A stretch of DNA of 64,000 nucleotides from Ideonella sp. A 288 (GTDB lineage: Bacteria; Pseudomonadota; Gammaproteobacteria; Burkholderiales; Burkholderiaceae_C), in contig NZ_MWLO01000128.1 in NCBI RefSeq assembly GCF_002198735.1, positions 10,812-74,811 of the forward strand, written 5' to 3'. The notes beneath the pieces are model-generated. The model was not told where the DNA came from and searched no databases. It saw only the letters and a program-made list of their open reading frames with translations. Shown piece after piece: positions 1 to 10,008 of the stretch. How positions within the stretch are numbered: the first letter of the stretch is position 1; every line of letters begins with the position of its first letter. The position numbers and the translations under genes were made by a program.

Positions 1-54
1 GCAATGGCGCAGTTGCTGCTGGAGATGCCGGTGGCCTTGACCGACGCGGTGGCG
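1..54. repeat. Left arm of a 54-bp perfect inverted repeat (partner 146-199)
   Basis: Bases 1-54 are the exact reverse complement of 146-199; identity breaks at base 55 against 145. The right arm is the C-terminal coding sequence of the AtuA-like gene, so the left arm duplicates coding sequence in the opposite orientation and runs into the window edge. It most likely marks a fold-back chimera or contig-end artefact rather than a biological repeat. The true genome to the left of base 55 is then not represented here. Confidence 0.9.
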
Positions 55-86
55 ACCAGGGAAAGGGCAATCAGCAGTCGACGCAT
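1..86 (-). CDS. Start of a secreted protein, joined to inverted duplicate (partial)
   Basis: On the minus strand an ATG at 86 overlaps the TGA of the AtuA-like gene (TGATG), a typical translational-coupling arrangement. The first eleven codons read MRRLLIALSLV, a positively charged start followed by a hydrophobic run, as in a signal peptide. From base 54 leftwards the sequence is the inverted copy of 146-199, so the remaining residues are not the natural protein. I infer a secreted or periplasmic protein co-transcribed with the AtuA-like gene, but its identity cannot be read. Confidence 0.35.
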   Translation of the reverse strand, partial: MRRLLIALSLVATASVKATGISSSNCAI

Positions 87-1918
87 CACGGAACGGCTCC
101 ATCTCGGGTTGGGGCCGTGATCATCGCATCCCGGGCCAGGTCGGCCGCCACCGCGTCGGTCAAGGCCACCGGCATCTCCAGCAGCAACTGCGCCATTGCC
201 TTGCCCAGCGGGTCGAGGCGCAGCGACACCGGGCCGCCGCCATCGAGCGCCTCGTGCAGCACCAGGTTCATCGCGGCCAGGCCCGGCAGGTGGAAGCGCT
301 CGACGCGGCCCTTCACCAGGTGCCCCAGCCAGGCCGCCACCGCCTCGGGCGTGACCTGCTGCCACAGCAGCGGCAGCCACTCGGGCCGCCGGGCGATCAG
401 GCCGATGTTCGACAGGTCGCCCTTGTCGCCGCTGCGCGCCCAGGCCAGGCGCACCAGGGGCACCCAGCGGTGGGCGTCCACCGCGCCGGCGACGGGAGGA
501 TCGGGCAGTGGTGTCGGCGGACGTGCGGGTGCCGCGGTCGCGGACATCGGCACCTCGAGCCGCAGGTGGCCCATCTGCACCACGGGCACGACGGCATCTC
601 TCGCGACGGCGAAGCTGCAGGGCGCGATCAGCGGCTGCACAGGCGGGCGTCCGCCGCCAGCGCCGGTGGTGCCGGGCGACCAGGAGGTGCCGGCGGGCGC
701 GATCTCGCGCGCGAACAGCTCCAGCGGCTCGCGCTGCGCATGGTGCACGGCCACGCGCAGCAACACCTCGCGTGGCGGCCGCGCGGTGGCGTGCGGGCCG
801 TAGCTGGCCTCGGCGCCCAGTACCTCGAGGCGGCTGGCGGCCATTGGTGCCCAGCCGCGCTGCGCGAAGAGCTCGCCCACGCGCTGCAGGATGGCGTCGC
901 CGGTGCGGCGCGCCTTGGCCGCGGCATCGATGCCGACGATCGTCAACGTGCCGGTGCAACGCCAGCCGCGCATCGCCGTGGCGCTCACTTTGAGGGTTGG
1001 CGGCGGCGCCGAGCCCCGGGCGCCACGCACCTGCACGCGGTCGGGGCCGATGGCCTCGATCGTCACCTGGCGGAAGTCGCAGGCGACGTCGGGCAGCAGG
1101 TAGGCGCCGGGGTCGCCGATTTCGTACAGCAGTTGCTCGGCCACCGTGGCGCGGCTGACCAGGCCGCCGGTGCCCGGCGCCTTGGTGACGACGAAATTGC
1201 CGTCCTCGGCGCACTCGACGATCGGGTAGCCGATGTGGGCCCAGTCGGGCACCGTGTCCCAGTCGGTGAACAGGCCGCCGGTGGCCTGGCAGCCGCATTC
1301 GATGATGTGGCCGGCCAGGCTGCCGCCGGCCAGGCGGTCGAAGTCGTCCATCGACCAGCCGAAGTGGTGGATCAGCGGCCCCAGCGTGACCGCGCTGTCG
1401 ACGCAGCGGCCGGTGATCACCACGTCGGCGCCTTCGGCCAGCGCGCGGGCGATGGGCAAGGCGCCGAGGTAGGCGTTGGCGCTGAGCAGCGGGTCGGGCA
1501 CCGGCGCGCCGCTGAACAGGTCGGCCAGGCCCTGCGCCCGCAGCGCCGGCAGCACCGGGCGCAGGTCGTCGCCCTCGACCACGGCGATGCGCACGGCCAG
1601 GCCCAGCGACGCTGCCAGCGCCGACAGCGCGTCGGCGCAGGCCCGCGGGTTCACGCCGCCGGCGTTGGCCACCACCTTGATGCCGCGGGCGACGACCTCG
1701 GGCAGCACCTGGGCCATGGCGCTGTCGACGAAATCGGTGGCGTAGCCGGCGGACGGGTTCTTGCGCTGCGCGCCCACCAGGATGGCCATCGTCGTCTCGG
1801 CCAGGTAGTCGAACACCAGCACGTCGATCAGGCCGCTGTGCACCAGTTGCGGGGCGCCCACGCACGAATCGCCCCAGAAGCCGGAGGCGCCGCCGATGCG
1901 CAGGACAGGTCGGGTCAT
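86..1918 (-). CDS. AtuA-like acyclic terpene/CoA-ester utilisation protein (DUF1446)
   Basis: 610-residue cytosolic protein. The first ~450 residues match the DUF1446/AtuA family (glycine-rich start, then VVITGRCVDSA and GHIIECGCQATGG). The last ~100 residues carry the AtuA-like ferredoxin-fold domain, marked by ARSGDKGD near residue 530. AtuA of Pseudomonas belongs to the citronellol/geraniol pathway; its exact reaction is unsettled, and relatives sit in many CoA-ester degradation clusters. The ATG at 1918 is chosen because the family starts just before RIGGASGFWGD; the open frame to 2002 lacks family features. It is divergent from an enoyl-CoA hydratase, which supports a role in acyl-CoA breakdown. 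The substrate is unknown. Confidence 0.85.
   Translation of the reverse strand: MTRPVLRIGGASGFWGDSCVGAPQLVHSGLIDVLVFDYLAETTMAILVGAQRKNPSAGYATDFVDSAMAQVLPEVVARGIKVVANAGGVNPRACADALSALAASLGLAVRIAVVEGDDLRPVLPALRAQGLADLFSGAPVPDPLLSANAYLGALPIARALAEGADVVITGRCVDSAVTLGPLIHHFGWSMDDFDRLAGGSLAGHIIECGCQATGGLFTDWDTVPDWAHIGYPIVECAEDGNFVVTKAPGTGGLVSRATVAEQLLYEIGDPGAYLLPDVACDFRQVTIEAIGPDRVQVRGARGSAPPPTLKVSATAMRGWRCTGTLTIVGIDAAAKARRTGDAILQRVGELFAQRGWAPMAASRLEVLGAEASYGPHATARPPREVLLRVAVHHAQREPLELFAREIAPAGTSWSPGTTGAGGGRPPVQPLIAPCSFAVARDAVVPVVQMGHLRLEVPMSATAAPARPPTPLPDPPVAGAVDAHRWVPLVRLAWARSGDKGDLSNIGLIARRPEWLPLLWQQVTPEAVAAWLGHLVKGRVERFHLPGLAAMNLVLHEALDGGGPVSLRLDPLGKAMAQLLLEMPVALTDAVAADLARDAMITAPTRDGAVP
146..199. 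repeat. Right arm of the 54-bp inverted repeat (partner 1-54)
   Basis: Exact reverse complement of bases 1-54, with 91 bases between the arms. This arm lies inside the intact coding frame of the AtuA-like gene, so it is the original copy and the edge copy is the derived one. Confidence 0.9.
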
Positions 1919-2068
1919 TGCAGTGCTCCTTCGATGCCGTGGAGGGTAGGCCGGCCGGGCGCGCCGGTCTTGCGCACAGTGGCTGCCAGCCGCTGGCCGC
2001 AAGACCCGGCGGGCGGTACGGGGGTATCGTCGCGCGACAGACTGTCAGCCGTTCGGAGGAGAACGTCG

Positions 2069-2848
2069 ATGAACACCGCCCCCGCCGTGCTCGTGGAACG
2101 ACGCGGCCCCGCCTGCTGGGTGACGATCAACCGGCCCGAACGCCGCAATGCGCTGAATGCCGCGGTGGTGGCCGGCCTGCGCGAGGCCTGGGCCCGCGCC
2201 CATGACGACCCCGAGGTGCGGGTGATCGTGCTCACCGGCGCCGGCGACCGGGCCTTCTGTGCCGGCGCCGACCTGCAGCCCGGCCAGAGCTTTGCCTTCG
2301 ACCTGTCGCGCCCCAATGCCGACTATGCCGACCTGCTGCGCGAGGTGCACGACGCCACGCTGCCCAGCATCGCGCGGGTCAACGGCGCCTGCATGGCCGG
2401 CGGCATCGGCCTGCTGTGCATGACCGACCTGGCGGTGGCGGCCGACGATGTGACCTTCGGGCTGCCCGAGGTGAAGATCGGCCTGTTCCCGATGCAGGTG
2501 CTGAGCCTGCTGCAGCGGCTGGTGCCGGCGCGCACGGTGCGCGAGTGGTGCCTCACCGGCGAGCCCTTCACCGCGGCCGAGGCGCTGGCGGCGGGGCTGC
2601 TCAACCACGTGGTGCCGGCGGCCGAGCTGGACGCGCGCACCGAGGGGCTGGTCAATCGCCTGGCCGACAAGTCGCCCACCGCCATCCGCCGCGGCAAGTA
2701 CGCGCTGCGCGCCATCGAGAGCATGTCGTTCGACGAGGCCATCCGCTACACCGAGAGCCAGATCGCGCTGCTGGCCATGACCGAGGACGCCAAGGAAGGC
2801 CGCGCGGCCTTCAACGACAAGCGGCCGCCGCGCTGGACGGGCCGCTGA
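2069..2848 (+). CDS. Enoyl-CoA hydratase/isomerase family protein (crotonase)
   Basis: 259 residues, the usual crotonase length. The first oxyanion-hole segment is AFCAGADL (about residues 67-74); the second is the [10 protein letters not shown] stretch near 113-122. PEVKIG near 143 supplies the glutamate expected in the active site. The first catalytic-Glu position of classical hydratases is a Gly here, as I recall for LiuC/AtuE-type methylglutaconyl-CoA hydratases. The start at 2069 follows a good Shine-Dalgarno, ggaggag at 2056-2062. With the divergent AtuA-like gene it probably acts in degradation of a branched or terpenoid acyl-CoA. The precise substrate is an inference I cannot settle. 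Confidence 0.9.
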   Translation: MNTAPAVLVERRGPACWVTINRPERRNALNAAVVAGLREAWARAHDDPEVRVIVLTGAGDRAFCAGADLQPGQSFAFDLSRPNADYADLLREVHDATLPSIARVNGACMAGGIGLLCMTDLAVAADDVTFGLPEVKIGLFPMQVLSLLQRLVPARTVREWCLTGEPFTAAEALAAGLLNHVVPAAELDARTEGLVNRLADKSPTAIRRGKYALRAIESMSFDEAIRYTESQIALLAMTEDAKEGRAAFNDKRPPRWTGR

Positions 2849-2869
2849 CGCCGGCCGGCGTGCGTCAGC
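2844..2869. terminator. Inverted repeat shared by convergent genes, both stops in the arms
   Basis: GCTGACGC at 2844-2851 pairs perfectly with GCGTCAGC at 2862-2869. Between them lies the self-complementary CGGCCG. The TGA of the crotonase gene and the TGA of the DUF1415 gene are inside the two arms. No T-run follows on either strand, so the terminator call rests on symmetry and position. Confidence 0.45.
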
Positions 2870-3473
2870 GGGGCGGCGCCGGTGCGTCGTCGCCGCGCTG
2901 CAGCGCATCCAGCTCGGCCTGCGCATCGTCGCGGCACTGCTGCTGCAGCCTGGCCCAGCCCTTGGCACCGAGCTGCTGCAGGGTGAGCATGTTCACCTCG
3001 TAGATGGCCTCGGCCTCGGGGAAGGCGGCCACCGCACGGTCGATGCTGGCCTCGCGGATCAGGTGCAGCGTGGGGTAGGGCGAGCGGTTGGTGGCGTTGG
3101 TCACGTCGTCGGTGTCGGTGCCGGCGAAGAGGTAGTCGGGGTGGAAGCTGGCCACCTGCAGCACGCCGCCGAGGTCGAGCCGTTCGACGGCGCCATCGGC
3201 CTGGTCGAGGAAATCGTTGTAGGCAGCGAAGTCCTGCAGCACCTGTGGGTGGATCAGCAGCGTGGTGTCGGTGTGCCGAGGGTCGGTGTCGGCCAGCCGC
3301 TGCAGCTCGGCCAGCAGGTCGGCCAGCAGCGCCTCGGTGTCGCGCGCGGCGCTCACCACGTAGCGCACCTGCTGCTTCACCTGCACCGCCTTGGCGAAGG
3401 GGCACAGGTTCAGGCCGATCACCGCGCGGTCCACCCAGGCGCGGGTCTCGGCGATGATGCGGGCCGTGTCCAT
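2865..3473 (-). CDS. DUF1415 family protein
   Basis: 202 residues, matching the family's usual ~190-200. The motif [11 protein letters not shown] near residues 19-29 is the family signature. Later there are SFHPDYLF and [10 protein letters not shown] segments, also typical, with a conserved HP and an acidic helix. The family is widespread in proteobacteria and lacks a demonstrated function. The start codon lies 21 bases from the divergent dusC start, so both promoters must overlap or lie inside the opposite gene. Confidence 0.85.
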   Translation of the reverse strand: MDTARIIAETRAWVDRAVIGLNLCPFAKAVQVKQQVRYVVSAARDTEALLADLLAELQRLADTDPRHTDTTLLIHPQVLQDFAAYNDFLDQADGAVERLDLGGVLQVASFHPDYLFAGTDTDDVTNATNRSPYPTLHLIREASIDRAVAAFPEAEAIYEVNMLTLQQLGAKGWARLQQQCRDDAQAELDALQRGDDAPAPPR

Positions 3474-3494
3474 GCCGCCATTCTGCCCCGCCCG

Positions 3495-4430
3495 ATGATC
3501 CTGCTCGCGCCCATGGAGGGCCTGCTCGACTTCAGCCTGCGCGACGTGCTCACGCGCGTCGGCGGCATCGACCGTTGCGTGTCGGAGTTCATCCGCGTCA
3601 CCGACCAGCTGCTGCCCGACCGCGTCTTCACCCGCATCGTGCCCGAGCTGCTGAACGCCGGCCGCACGCCCGCGGGCGTGCCGGTGCGCCCGCAACTGCT
3701 GGGCTCCGATCCGTCCTGCCTGGCCGACAACGCGGCGGCGCTGGCCGCGCTGGGCCCCGAGGGCATCGACCTGAACTTCGGCTGCCCGGCCAAGACGGTG
3801 AACCGCCACCGCGGCGGTGCGGTGCTGCTGGACGAGCCCGAGCTGGTGCATGCCATCGTCGACGCGGTGCGCCGCGCGGTGCCGCGCGCGGTGCCAGTGT
3901 CGGCCAAGATGCGGCTGGGCAACCAGGACGCCTATCGCATGCTCGACTGCGCCCACGCCATCGCTGCGGCCGGCGCGCAGGAGCTGGTGGTGCATGCCCG
4001 CACCAAGGCCGACGGCTACCGCCCGCCGGCCCACTGGGAGCAGGTGGCGCGCATCCGCGCCGCGGTGCGCCTGCCGGTGGTGGCCAACGGCGAGATCTGG
4101 ACCCCCGACGACGCCCGCCGCTGCCGCGAGGTGAGCGGCTGCGACGCGCTGATGATCGGCCGCGGCATGGTGGCCGACCCCGGCCTGGCCTGGGCCATCC
4201 GCGCGCCCGGCACCGAGCCGCCGGGCTGGCCGGTGATGGCGCCACTGCTGCAGCGCTACTGGCGCAACATCGCCGGCCACGTGGCGCCCAAGCACCGCGC
4301 CGGCAGGCTGAAGCAGTGGCTGAACATGCTGCGCCGGCGCTTTCCGGAGGCGCAGGTGGCCTACGACGCGGTGCGCACCGTCAACGATTCGGTGGAGGTG
4401 TCGATGCGGCTGTGGGGCGAGCCGGCCTGA
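3495..4430 (+). CDS. dusC: tRNA-dihydrouridine synthase, DusC type
   Basis: 311-residue FMN-dependent enzyme that reduces uridine to dihydrouridine in the tRNA D-loop; DusC of E. coli acts on U16. The TIM-barrel start is [20 protein letters not shown] near 93-103 contains the catalytic Cys97. KMRLG (about 140) and [11 protein letters not shown] (about 165-175) carry phosphate- and tRNA-contacting residues. NGEI and IGRGM supply FMN-phosphate contacts. The C-terminal helical part (RLKQWLNML) is the tRNA-binding domain. Length and the short C-terminal domain favour DusC over DusA or DusB. Confidence 0.92.
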   Translation: MILLAPMEGLLDFSLRDVLTRVGGIDRCVSEFIRVTDQLLPDRVFTRIVPELLNAGRTPAGVPVRPQLLGSDPSCLADNAAALAALGPEGIDLNFGCPAKTVNRHRGGAVLLDEPELVHAIVDAVRRAVPRAVPVSAKMRLGNQDAYRMLDCAHAIAAAGAQELVVHARTKADGYRPPAHWEQVARIRAAVRLPVVANGEIWTPDDARRCREVSGCDALMIGRGMVADPGLAWAIRAPGTEPPGWPVMAPLLQRYWRNIAGHVAPKHRAGRLKQWLNMLRRRFPEAQVAYDAVRTVNDSVEVSMRLWGEPA

Positions 4431-4457
4431 GCGCGGGCGCCCCGGCGGCCGCTCAGG
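4426..4457. terminator. Inverted repeat between convergent dusC and the immunity-like gene
   Basis: CCTGAGCG at 4426-4433 pairs perfectly with CGCTCAGG at 4450-4457. Both stop codons (TGA at 4428-4430, and TCA at 4453-4455 for the minus gene) lie within the arms. The loop is GC-rich and there is no T-run. A bidirectional terminator role is inferred from placement. Confidence 0.45.
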
Positions 4458-4740
4458 GCCTGCGCTGCGTGGCGTACTCGCGCAGCGCGTTGGACAACTC
4501 GGCGGCGGCTTCGGCCAGGTCGCCGCCACCCACGCCCCAGGCGTCCAGCCCGCGCGACAGGCTGAGGCTGGGCAGTGCGGCGTCGAGGGTCAACTGCGTT
4601 CGCAAGTCGGCCAGCAGCCGCAGGTAGGCGGCCTGCGCGGCCGGCGACCAGCCTTCCCGGGTGTCGGCCGGCGTCAAGGGCGCGGCCAGGCGGGCCGCGA
4701 AGCGGTCGAGCTGGGCCAGCAGTGCGAGTCGGTCGATCAT
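4453..4740 (-). CDS. Putative cognate immunity protein of the adjacent toxin
   Basis: 95-residue, apparently all-helical cytosolic protein without signal peptide or membrane segment; I do not recognise the family. Its ATG overlaps the stop of the upstream toxin gene by 4 bases (ATGA), the arrangement usual for effector-immunity pairs, where the small protein neutralises the toxin domain. The acidic C-terminal helix would suit binding to a basic toxin surface. The function is inferred only from position, size and coupling; it could also be an adaptor. Confidence 0.5.
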   Translation of the reverse strand: MIDRLALLAQLDRFAARLAAPLTPADTREGWSPAAQAAYLRLLADLRTQLTLDAALPSLSLSRGLDAWGVGGGDLAEAAAELSNALREYATQRRP

Positions 4741-6089
4741 GGGAAAGGCACCCCCGTGCCGATGGAAAAGGCCGTGCGGTCGACCATCAGCGTCTGCACG
4801 GTGCCGGGCGGCACGCCGTTCGCGATGGCGCCTTCCAGCACGGTGGTAGCCTTGGTGGCGGTGACCTGCTGCACCAGGCTGGCCTGGTTGCCGTAGGGGC
4901 CCAGGTACAGCGCCTCGGCGGCCTCCTTGGGCGAGCCAAAGGCCTTGTTGGTGAGGAAGCTGCCTTTGCTGGACGGATCGTCCGCGTAGCGCAGGAAAGT
5001 CTCGCCCTTGTCGATCTCGCGCAGGGTGATCGGCCCGTCGAACGAGGCCACGTAGTCCTTGGCCCTCGCCGGGCTGAGGCCGTTCTTCACGAGCACCGCC
5101 TCGGCCTCTGCGCGCGAGAGCACCGTGGCGGCCATCTTGGTCCGGGGTGGCGGCGCGTCGTCGACGCGCCCGGCCAGCTGCCGCGGCGTTTGCGCCGGCC
5201 CCGAAGTGCGCTTGGCGCCGCCACCGCCCGAACGCCCCTTGCCCTCGATCATCGCCATCTGGGTGCCGAACTTGCCCTCGTTGGCCTCTACCCACTGCGC
5301 CACCTTGGGCCCCAGCTGCCGGCTGTTGCGGATCTCGGAGAGCAGCGTCTGGCGGTTGCCCTTGCCGCGGGTGAGGTAGGCCATCACCGCCATCAGCAGC
5401 GCGGTGACGAGGAGCACATGGCCGGTGGCGATCTCCATCGTCGCCGCACGGACGGCCTCCGGCCCGCGGCCGGCGCGCGCCAGGCCGCTGTGGCCCAGCG
5501 GCCCCTCGCCGCGCTGCGCGCCACCGCCCCAGGCCATCCTGAAGCCGGATACATAGTGGCCGGCCGCCTCGGGGATGGCCTTGGCCAGGTCTTGCGCCAG
5601 GCTGGCCAGGCCCATCCAGTTCATCACCGCCGCACCGATGCCGGCCCCTGCCGACGCGCCGGCCGCAGCGCCCGGGATGGCACCGACCCCGCCCAGGAAG
5701 AAGCCACCGATGGCACCAAGCACGCCGCCGCCCACGGCGCCGCCGCCCACGTACATGGCGATGTCCTTGACCAGTCCGATGAGGATGGGCCAGACCACGC
5801 CGATGTCGATCGCGGAAAAGTCGGCCGCGATGCGGCGCCAGGCCTCGTTGTCGGCCTCGTCGAAGGCCTGTCGCAGCCGTCCCAGCCGGCTGGACGATTC
5901 CTCGGTGCCATAGGGCACCGGGGTCCAGTGGATGGCCGCGCCCAATGAGTCGTAGGCGGCCTCTGCGAAGTGCCCCAGCGCGTCATCGCGCGACAACTGG
6001 TCTTCCAGCTCGTGCAGTGCCTGCCAGAACGGCTGTTGGCGATGCAGCCGGTCTGCGCCTGCGCCGCCGCTGTGGCGTTCGTCCGTCAT
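4737..6089 (-). CDS. Polymorphic toxin, DUF6861 (Tre1-like) N-terminus, NAD-active-type C-terminus
   Basis: 450 residues. Residues ~10-190 resemble DUF6861, known to me as the N-terminal part of Tre1-type type VI effectors; they include a long glycine-zipper hydrophobic stretch (~110-160) and a second membrane-like segment (~240-262). A Gly/Pro/Arg linker (~300-325) leads to a C-terminal toxin domain (~322-450). There an Arg in FLRY (367), GSFL (376-379), a conserved Asn (401) and a Gln after GTV (432) recall TNT/ADP-ribosyltransferase-like NAD enzymes. The Tre1 catalytic Glu is not obvious, so NAD hydrolysis is as likely as ADP-ribosylation. No VgrG, PAAR or other secretion gene is nearby. 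ATGA overlap with the immunity-like gene. Confidence 0.6.
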   Translation of the reverse strand: MTDERHSGGAGADRLHRQQPFWQALHELEDQLSRDDALGHFAEAAYDSLGAAIHWTPVPYGTEESSSRLGRLRQAFDEADNEAWRRIAADFSAIDIGVVWPILIGLVKDIAMYVGGGAVGGGVLGAIGGFFLGGVGAIPGAAAGASAGAGIGAAVMNWMGLASLAQDLAKAIPEAAGHYVSGFRMAWGGGAQRGEGPLGHSGLARAGRGPEAVRAATMEIATGHVLLVTALLMAVMAYLTRGKGNRQTLLSEIRNSRQLGPKVAQWVEANEGKFGTQMAMIEGKGRSGGGGAKRTSGPAQTPRQLAGRVDDAPPPRTKMAATVLSRAEAEAVLVKNGLSPARAKDYVASFDGPITLREIDKGETFLRYADDPSSKGSFLTNKAFGSPKEAAEALYLGPYGNQASLVQQVTATKATTVLEGAIANGVPPGTVQTLMVDRTAFSIGTGVPFP

Positions 6090-6140
6090 GGGGCGGATGA
6101 TATCGGCGCGGCACGGCGTGGTGCCGCAGGGCACCCCGGA

Positions 6141-7199
6141 TCAGGTGGTCGTCGCCAGCGGCAGGTTCAGCAGCAGGTTCTGCGGCTTCAGCCGCAGCAC
6201 GCCGTCGGCATTCATCGCCAGGCCCAGCCACACGGGCTTGCCGGCCACGTCGGGCCGCATCTCGGCGGTGCGCTCGAAGCGCAGTTCGAACAGGCTGACG
6301 AGCCGCGCCAGCTGGGCCTCGTCGACCGGCTGGTCGAGGTACAGGGCGTTCAGCAGCGCGGTGGACTCGGCGTCCAGGCCCAGGTGCCAGCGCCATTGCG
6401 TGTCGTCGATGCGCTGGCGAGGCTCGATGCGCACGGCCACGCCCAGCAGGTGGGCCACCCAGCGCTCGAGCACGCGGGCCAGTGCCGAGAGCGCGGAATC
6501 GGTTCGGGACAGGCGCACGCTCAGGCCTTCGGCCAGCGGCATCGCCACCTCGTGCGTCAGGTCCAGCAGGAAGCGGTGGCGGCGGTCGGCCCAGTACTCG
6601 ACGCCGTTGTCGGCGCCCAGCACCTGCAGCTGCACGGCCTTCAGCGGCGCCTGGGCCTGCTTGAGCAGCCGGCCGATCTCGCCCAGGCCGTTGGTCTGGT
6701 CGAGCAGGTCGAGCGTGTCGCGGTCACCGGCCAGCAGCCGGCCCTCGTGCACGCTGACGCGCTGGTGGCGGAACAGCAGCTCGGCCGCCCGGGCCTGCAG
6801 CGCGTCGCCGCAGTCGTCGAGCAGCTCGCGCAGCACGGCCTGCACCACCGCGTCGATCAGCGGCGGCGGCACGTTGACCTGGCCGCTGCGAAAGAGCGTC
6901 AGCAGCCAGGCTTCCAGCGTGCCGGCGGCCAGCAGCGTGTCGCGGAAGGCGATGAACAGGCGCCAGTTGTCGCGCGCGTCGGCATCGGCCAGCGCGGCCA
7001 GGCTGGCGTCGGTGACCGGCTGCCGTGGCGATGCCTGCAGCGCGCGGTGCAGCGCGATCTCCGCCGCGCACGATTCGGGCACCAGCGCCAGCTCGGGGCG
7101 GGCCAGCAGCCAGCGCAGGTAGTCGTCGCCGGGCACCAGCCAGCCGCCGGCCGTGCGCTGCAGGTGGCGGTGGCCGCAGTCGGGCCAAAAATCTTGCAT
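6141..7199 (-). CDS. DUF6352 family protein
   Basis: 352 residues, soluble and mostly helical. The N-terminus MQDFWPDCGHRHL and the following WLVPGDDYLRWLLARPEL pattern are what I recall of the DUF6352 family found in Burkholderiales; the function is unknown. It starts 14 bases after glnS and is probably co-transcribed with it. The toxin gene follows 51 bases further down, so this protein may mark the ancestral end of the glnS operon, with the toxin module added behind it. Confidence 0.7.
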   Translation of the reverse strand: MQDFWPDCGHRHLQRTAGGWLVPGDDYLRWLLARPELALVPESCAAEIALHRALQASPRQPVTDASLAALADADARDNWRLFIAFRDTLLAAGTLEAWLLTLFRSGQVNVPPPLIDAVVQAVLRELLDDCGDALQARAAELLFRHQRVSVHEGRLLAGDRDTLDLLDQTNGLGEIGRLLKQAQAPLKAVQLQVLGADNGVEYWADRRHRFLLDLTHEVAMPLAEGLSVRLSRTDSALSALARVLERWVAHLLGVAVRIEPRQRIDDTQWRWHLGLDAESTALLNALYLDQPVDEAQLARLVSLFELRFERTAEMRPDVAGKPVWLGLAMNADGVLRLKPQNLLLNLPLATTT

Positions 7200-7213
7200 G
7201 GGCGATGGCCGGC

Positions 7214-9001
<1,788 letters not shown>

Positions 9002-9101
9002 GGGCTGGCGAGCCGGCCCCGGGTGACGGAGCCGCTGCGGTTCGAGGCGGAGCGCCGATTCTAGCGAGGGGGTGCCCGGCGCCCGGCCCGGCCGCAGGGG
9101 G

Positions 9102-9410
9102 TCATTGCCCCTCGCGGCGGCGCAATGTCTCGATTTCGCGCTCGACCATGCGCCGGCCCATGCCTTCGCCCTGCAGCTTCAGGAACACCACGATGCCGTG
9201 GATGCTCAGGCCCAGGGCCCAACCCCACAGCGGGACGAAGGTGCCGCCGCCGTGCCAGCGCCCGAAGCCGCCGACTGTGGAGGCCAACCAGAGCCCGGCG
9301 TTGACGAGCACGAACACCAGGGCATGGATGAAGAAGCCGGTCTTCAGCGCGACACGGCGGCGGGCGCGTTGTTCGAGCGTGGGGGACTCGGTGAGGTGCC
9401 TGGATGACAT
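9102..9410 (-). CDS. 2TM domain membrane protein
   Basis: 102 residues with two transmembrane helices (about 24-44 and 61-79) joined by a short glycine-rich loop; the N-terminus is basic and the C-terminus charged. This matches the small 2TM domain family (PF13239), often found with or fused to LytTR-type kinases; its function is not established. It follows the DUF2306 gene by 39 bases on the same strand, and the pair lies beside the LytTR two-component system with matching upstream repeats. Confidence 0.8.
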   Translation of the reverse strand: MSSRHLTESPTLEQRARRRVALKTGFFIHALVFVLVNAGLWLASTVGGFGRWHGGGTFVPLWGWALGLSIHGIVVFLKLQGEGMGRRMVEREIETLRRREGQ

Positions 9411-9449
9411 GGTGTGCTCCTTGGTGAACGGGGACGTGAACGGAATCGA

Positions 9450-9875
9450 TCAGGCCGCGATGCCGGCCAGCGACTGCCACAACAGGCCACCGAGGAATCG
9501 CCCCGGCAGCAGCGTGAATAGGCCGGCCACGACGCAGCCGCCGATGAACATGCCACGCATGGCCTTCTGGTGCAACGCCACGTTGCCCTGGCGGATGGCC
9601 CAGATGCCGCGCGGCAGGTTCACCGACACCAGCAGCGTGAAGGCATGGATCGGCGTGATGCCGGCCAGGTTGATCATGTGGTGGTCGCGGATGAAGGCGC
9701 TGGCCAGCGTGGTGCTGCTCATCAGCAGCACCCAGGCCCAGCCCAGCGCGCGGTGGCTGCCGGTGCCCTTGCGGCGGGTCATGACCACGATGCCCACGAG
9801 GAGTGCGCCGATGGCCGTCACCAGGTGGAAGAACACCAGCGGGTTGCGGTCGAGCAGTTGGGAGAAGGCGGTCAT
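9450..9875 (-). CDS. DUF2306-like membrane protein
   Basis: 141 residues with four predicted transmembrane helices. Conserved histidines sit near helix ends (FFHLVTA, SHRALGWAW, HHMINLAGITPIHAF, LHQKAMRGMF), as in the DUF2306 family of likely haem- or quinone-interacting membrane proteins; the role is unknown. The ATG at 9875 begins MTAFSQLLDRNPLVFFH; the frame upstream has no family features. It is the first gene of a two-gene unit with the 2TM protein. Direct repeats of the LytTR type begin 66 bases upstream of its start, which suggests control by the neighbouring response regulator. Confidence 0.72.
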   Translation of the reverse strand: MTAFSQLLDRNPLVFFHLVTAIGALLVGIVVMTRRKGTGSHRALGWAWVLLMSSTTLASAFIRDHHMINLAGITPIHAFTLLVSVNLPRGIWAIRQGNVALHQKAMRGMFIGGCVVAGLFTLLPGRFLGGLLWQSLAGIAA

Positions 9876-9939
9876 GGCGTGAAGTCCTGGTGCGATGGAC
9901 CTCATTCTGCGAATGCCCGTCTGCCCTGGGGCCTGCCCT

Positions 9940-9993
9940 GCGACGAAACCGCGGGGGCGGCGACGAAGCGGGCCGCACGCGGCGCGAAGCGCG
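9940..9993 (-). promoter_or_regulatory. Triple LytTR-type direct repeats upstream of DUF2306-2TM
   Basis: On the coding strand: GCGGTTTCGTCGC (9940-9952), CCCGCTTCGTCGC (9960-9972) and CGCGCTTCGCGCC (9981-9993), spaced 20 and 21 bases. LytTR regulators bind paired direct repeats about two helical turns apart, and the TTCGTC core resembles the AlgR box as I remember it (CCGTTCGTC). A core element TGGTGCGATGG (plus-strand reading, 9888-9898) lies 46 bases from the first repeat, as at the two sister promoters. Confidence 0.65.
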
Positions 9994-10008
9994 GGGGCCC
10001 CGCTCGCC

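Noticed and set aside
1-199. Terminal inverted repeat of a mobile element
   Set aside because: The repeat is internal coding sequence of the AtuA-like gene, with no transposase and no target duplication; artefact is more likely.
254-2068. Long N-terminal extension of the crotonase frame
   Set aside because: Runs antisense to the AtuA-like gene; crotonase begins at 2069 behind a proper ribosome site.
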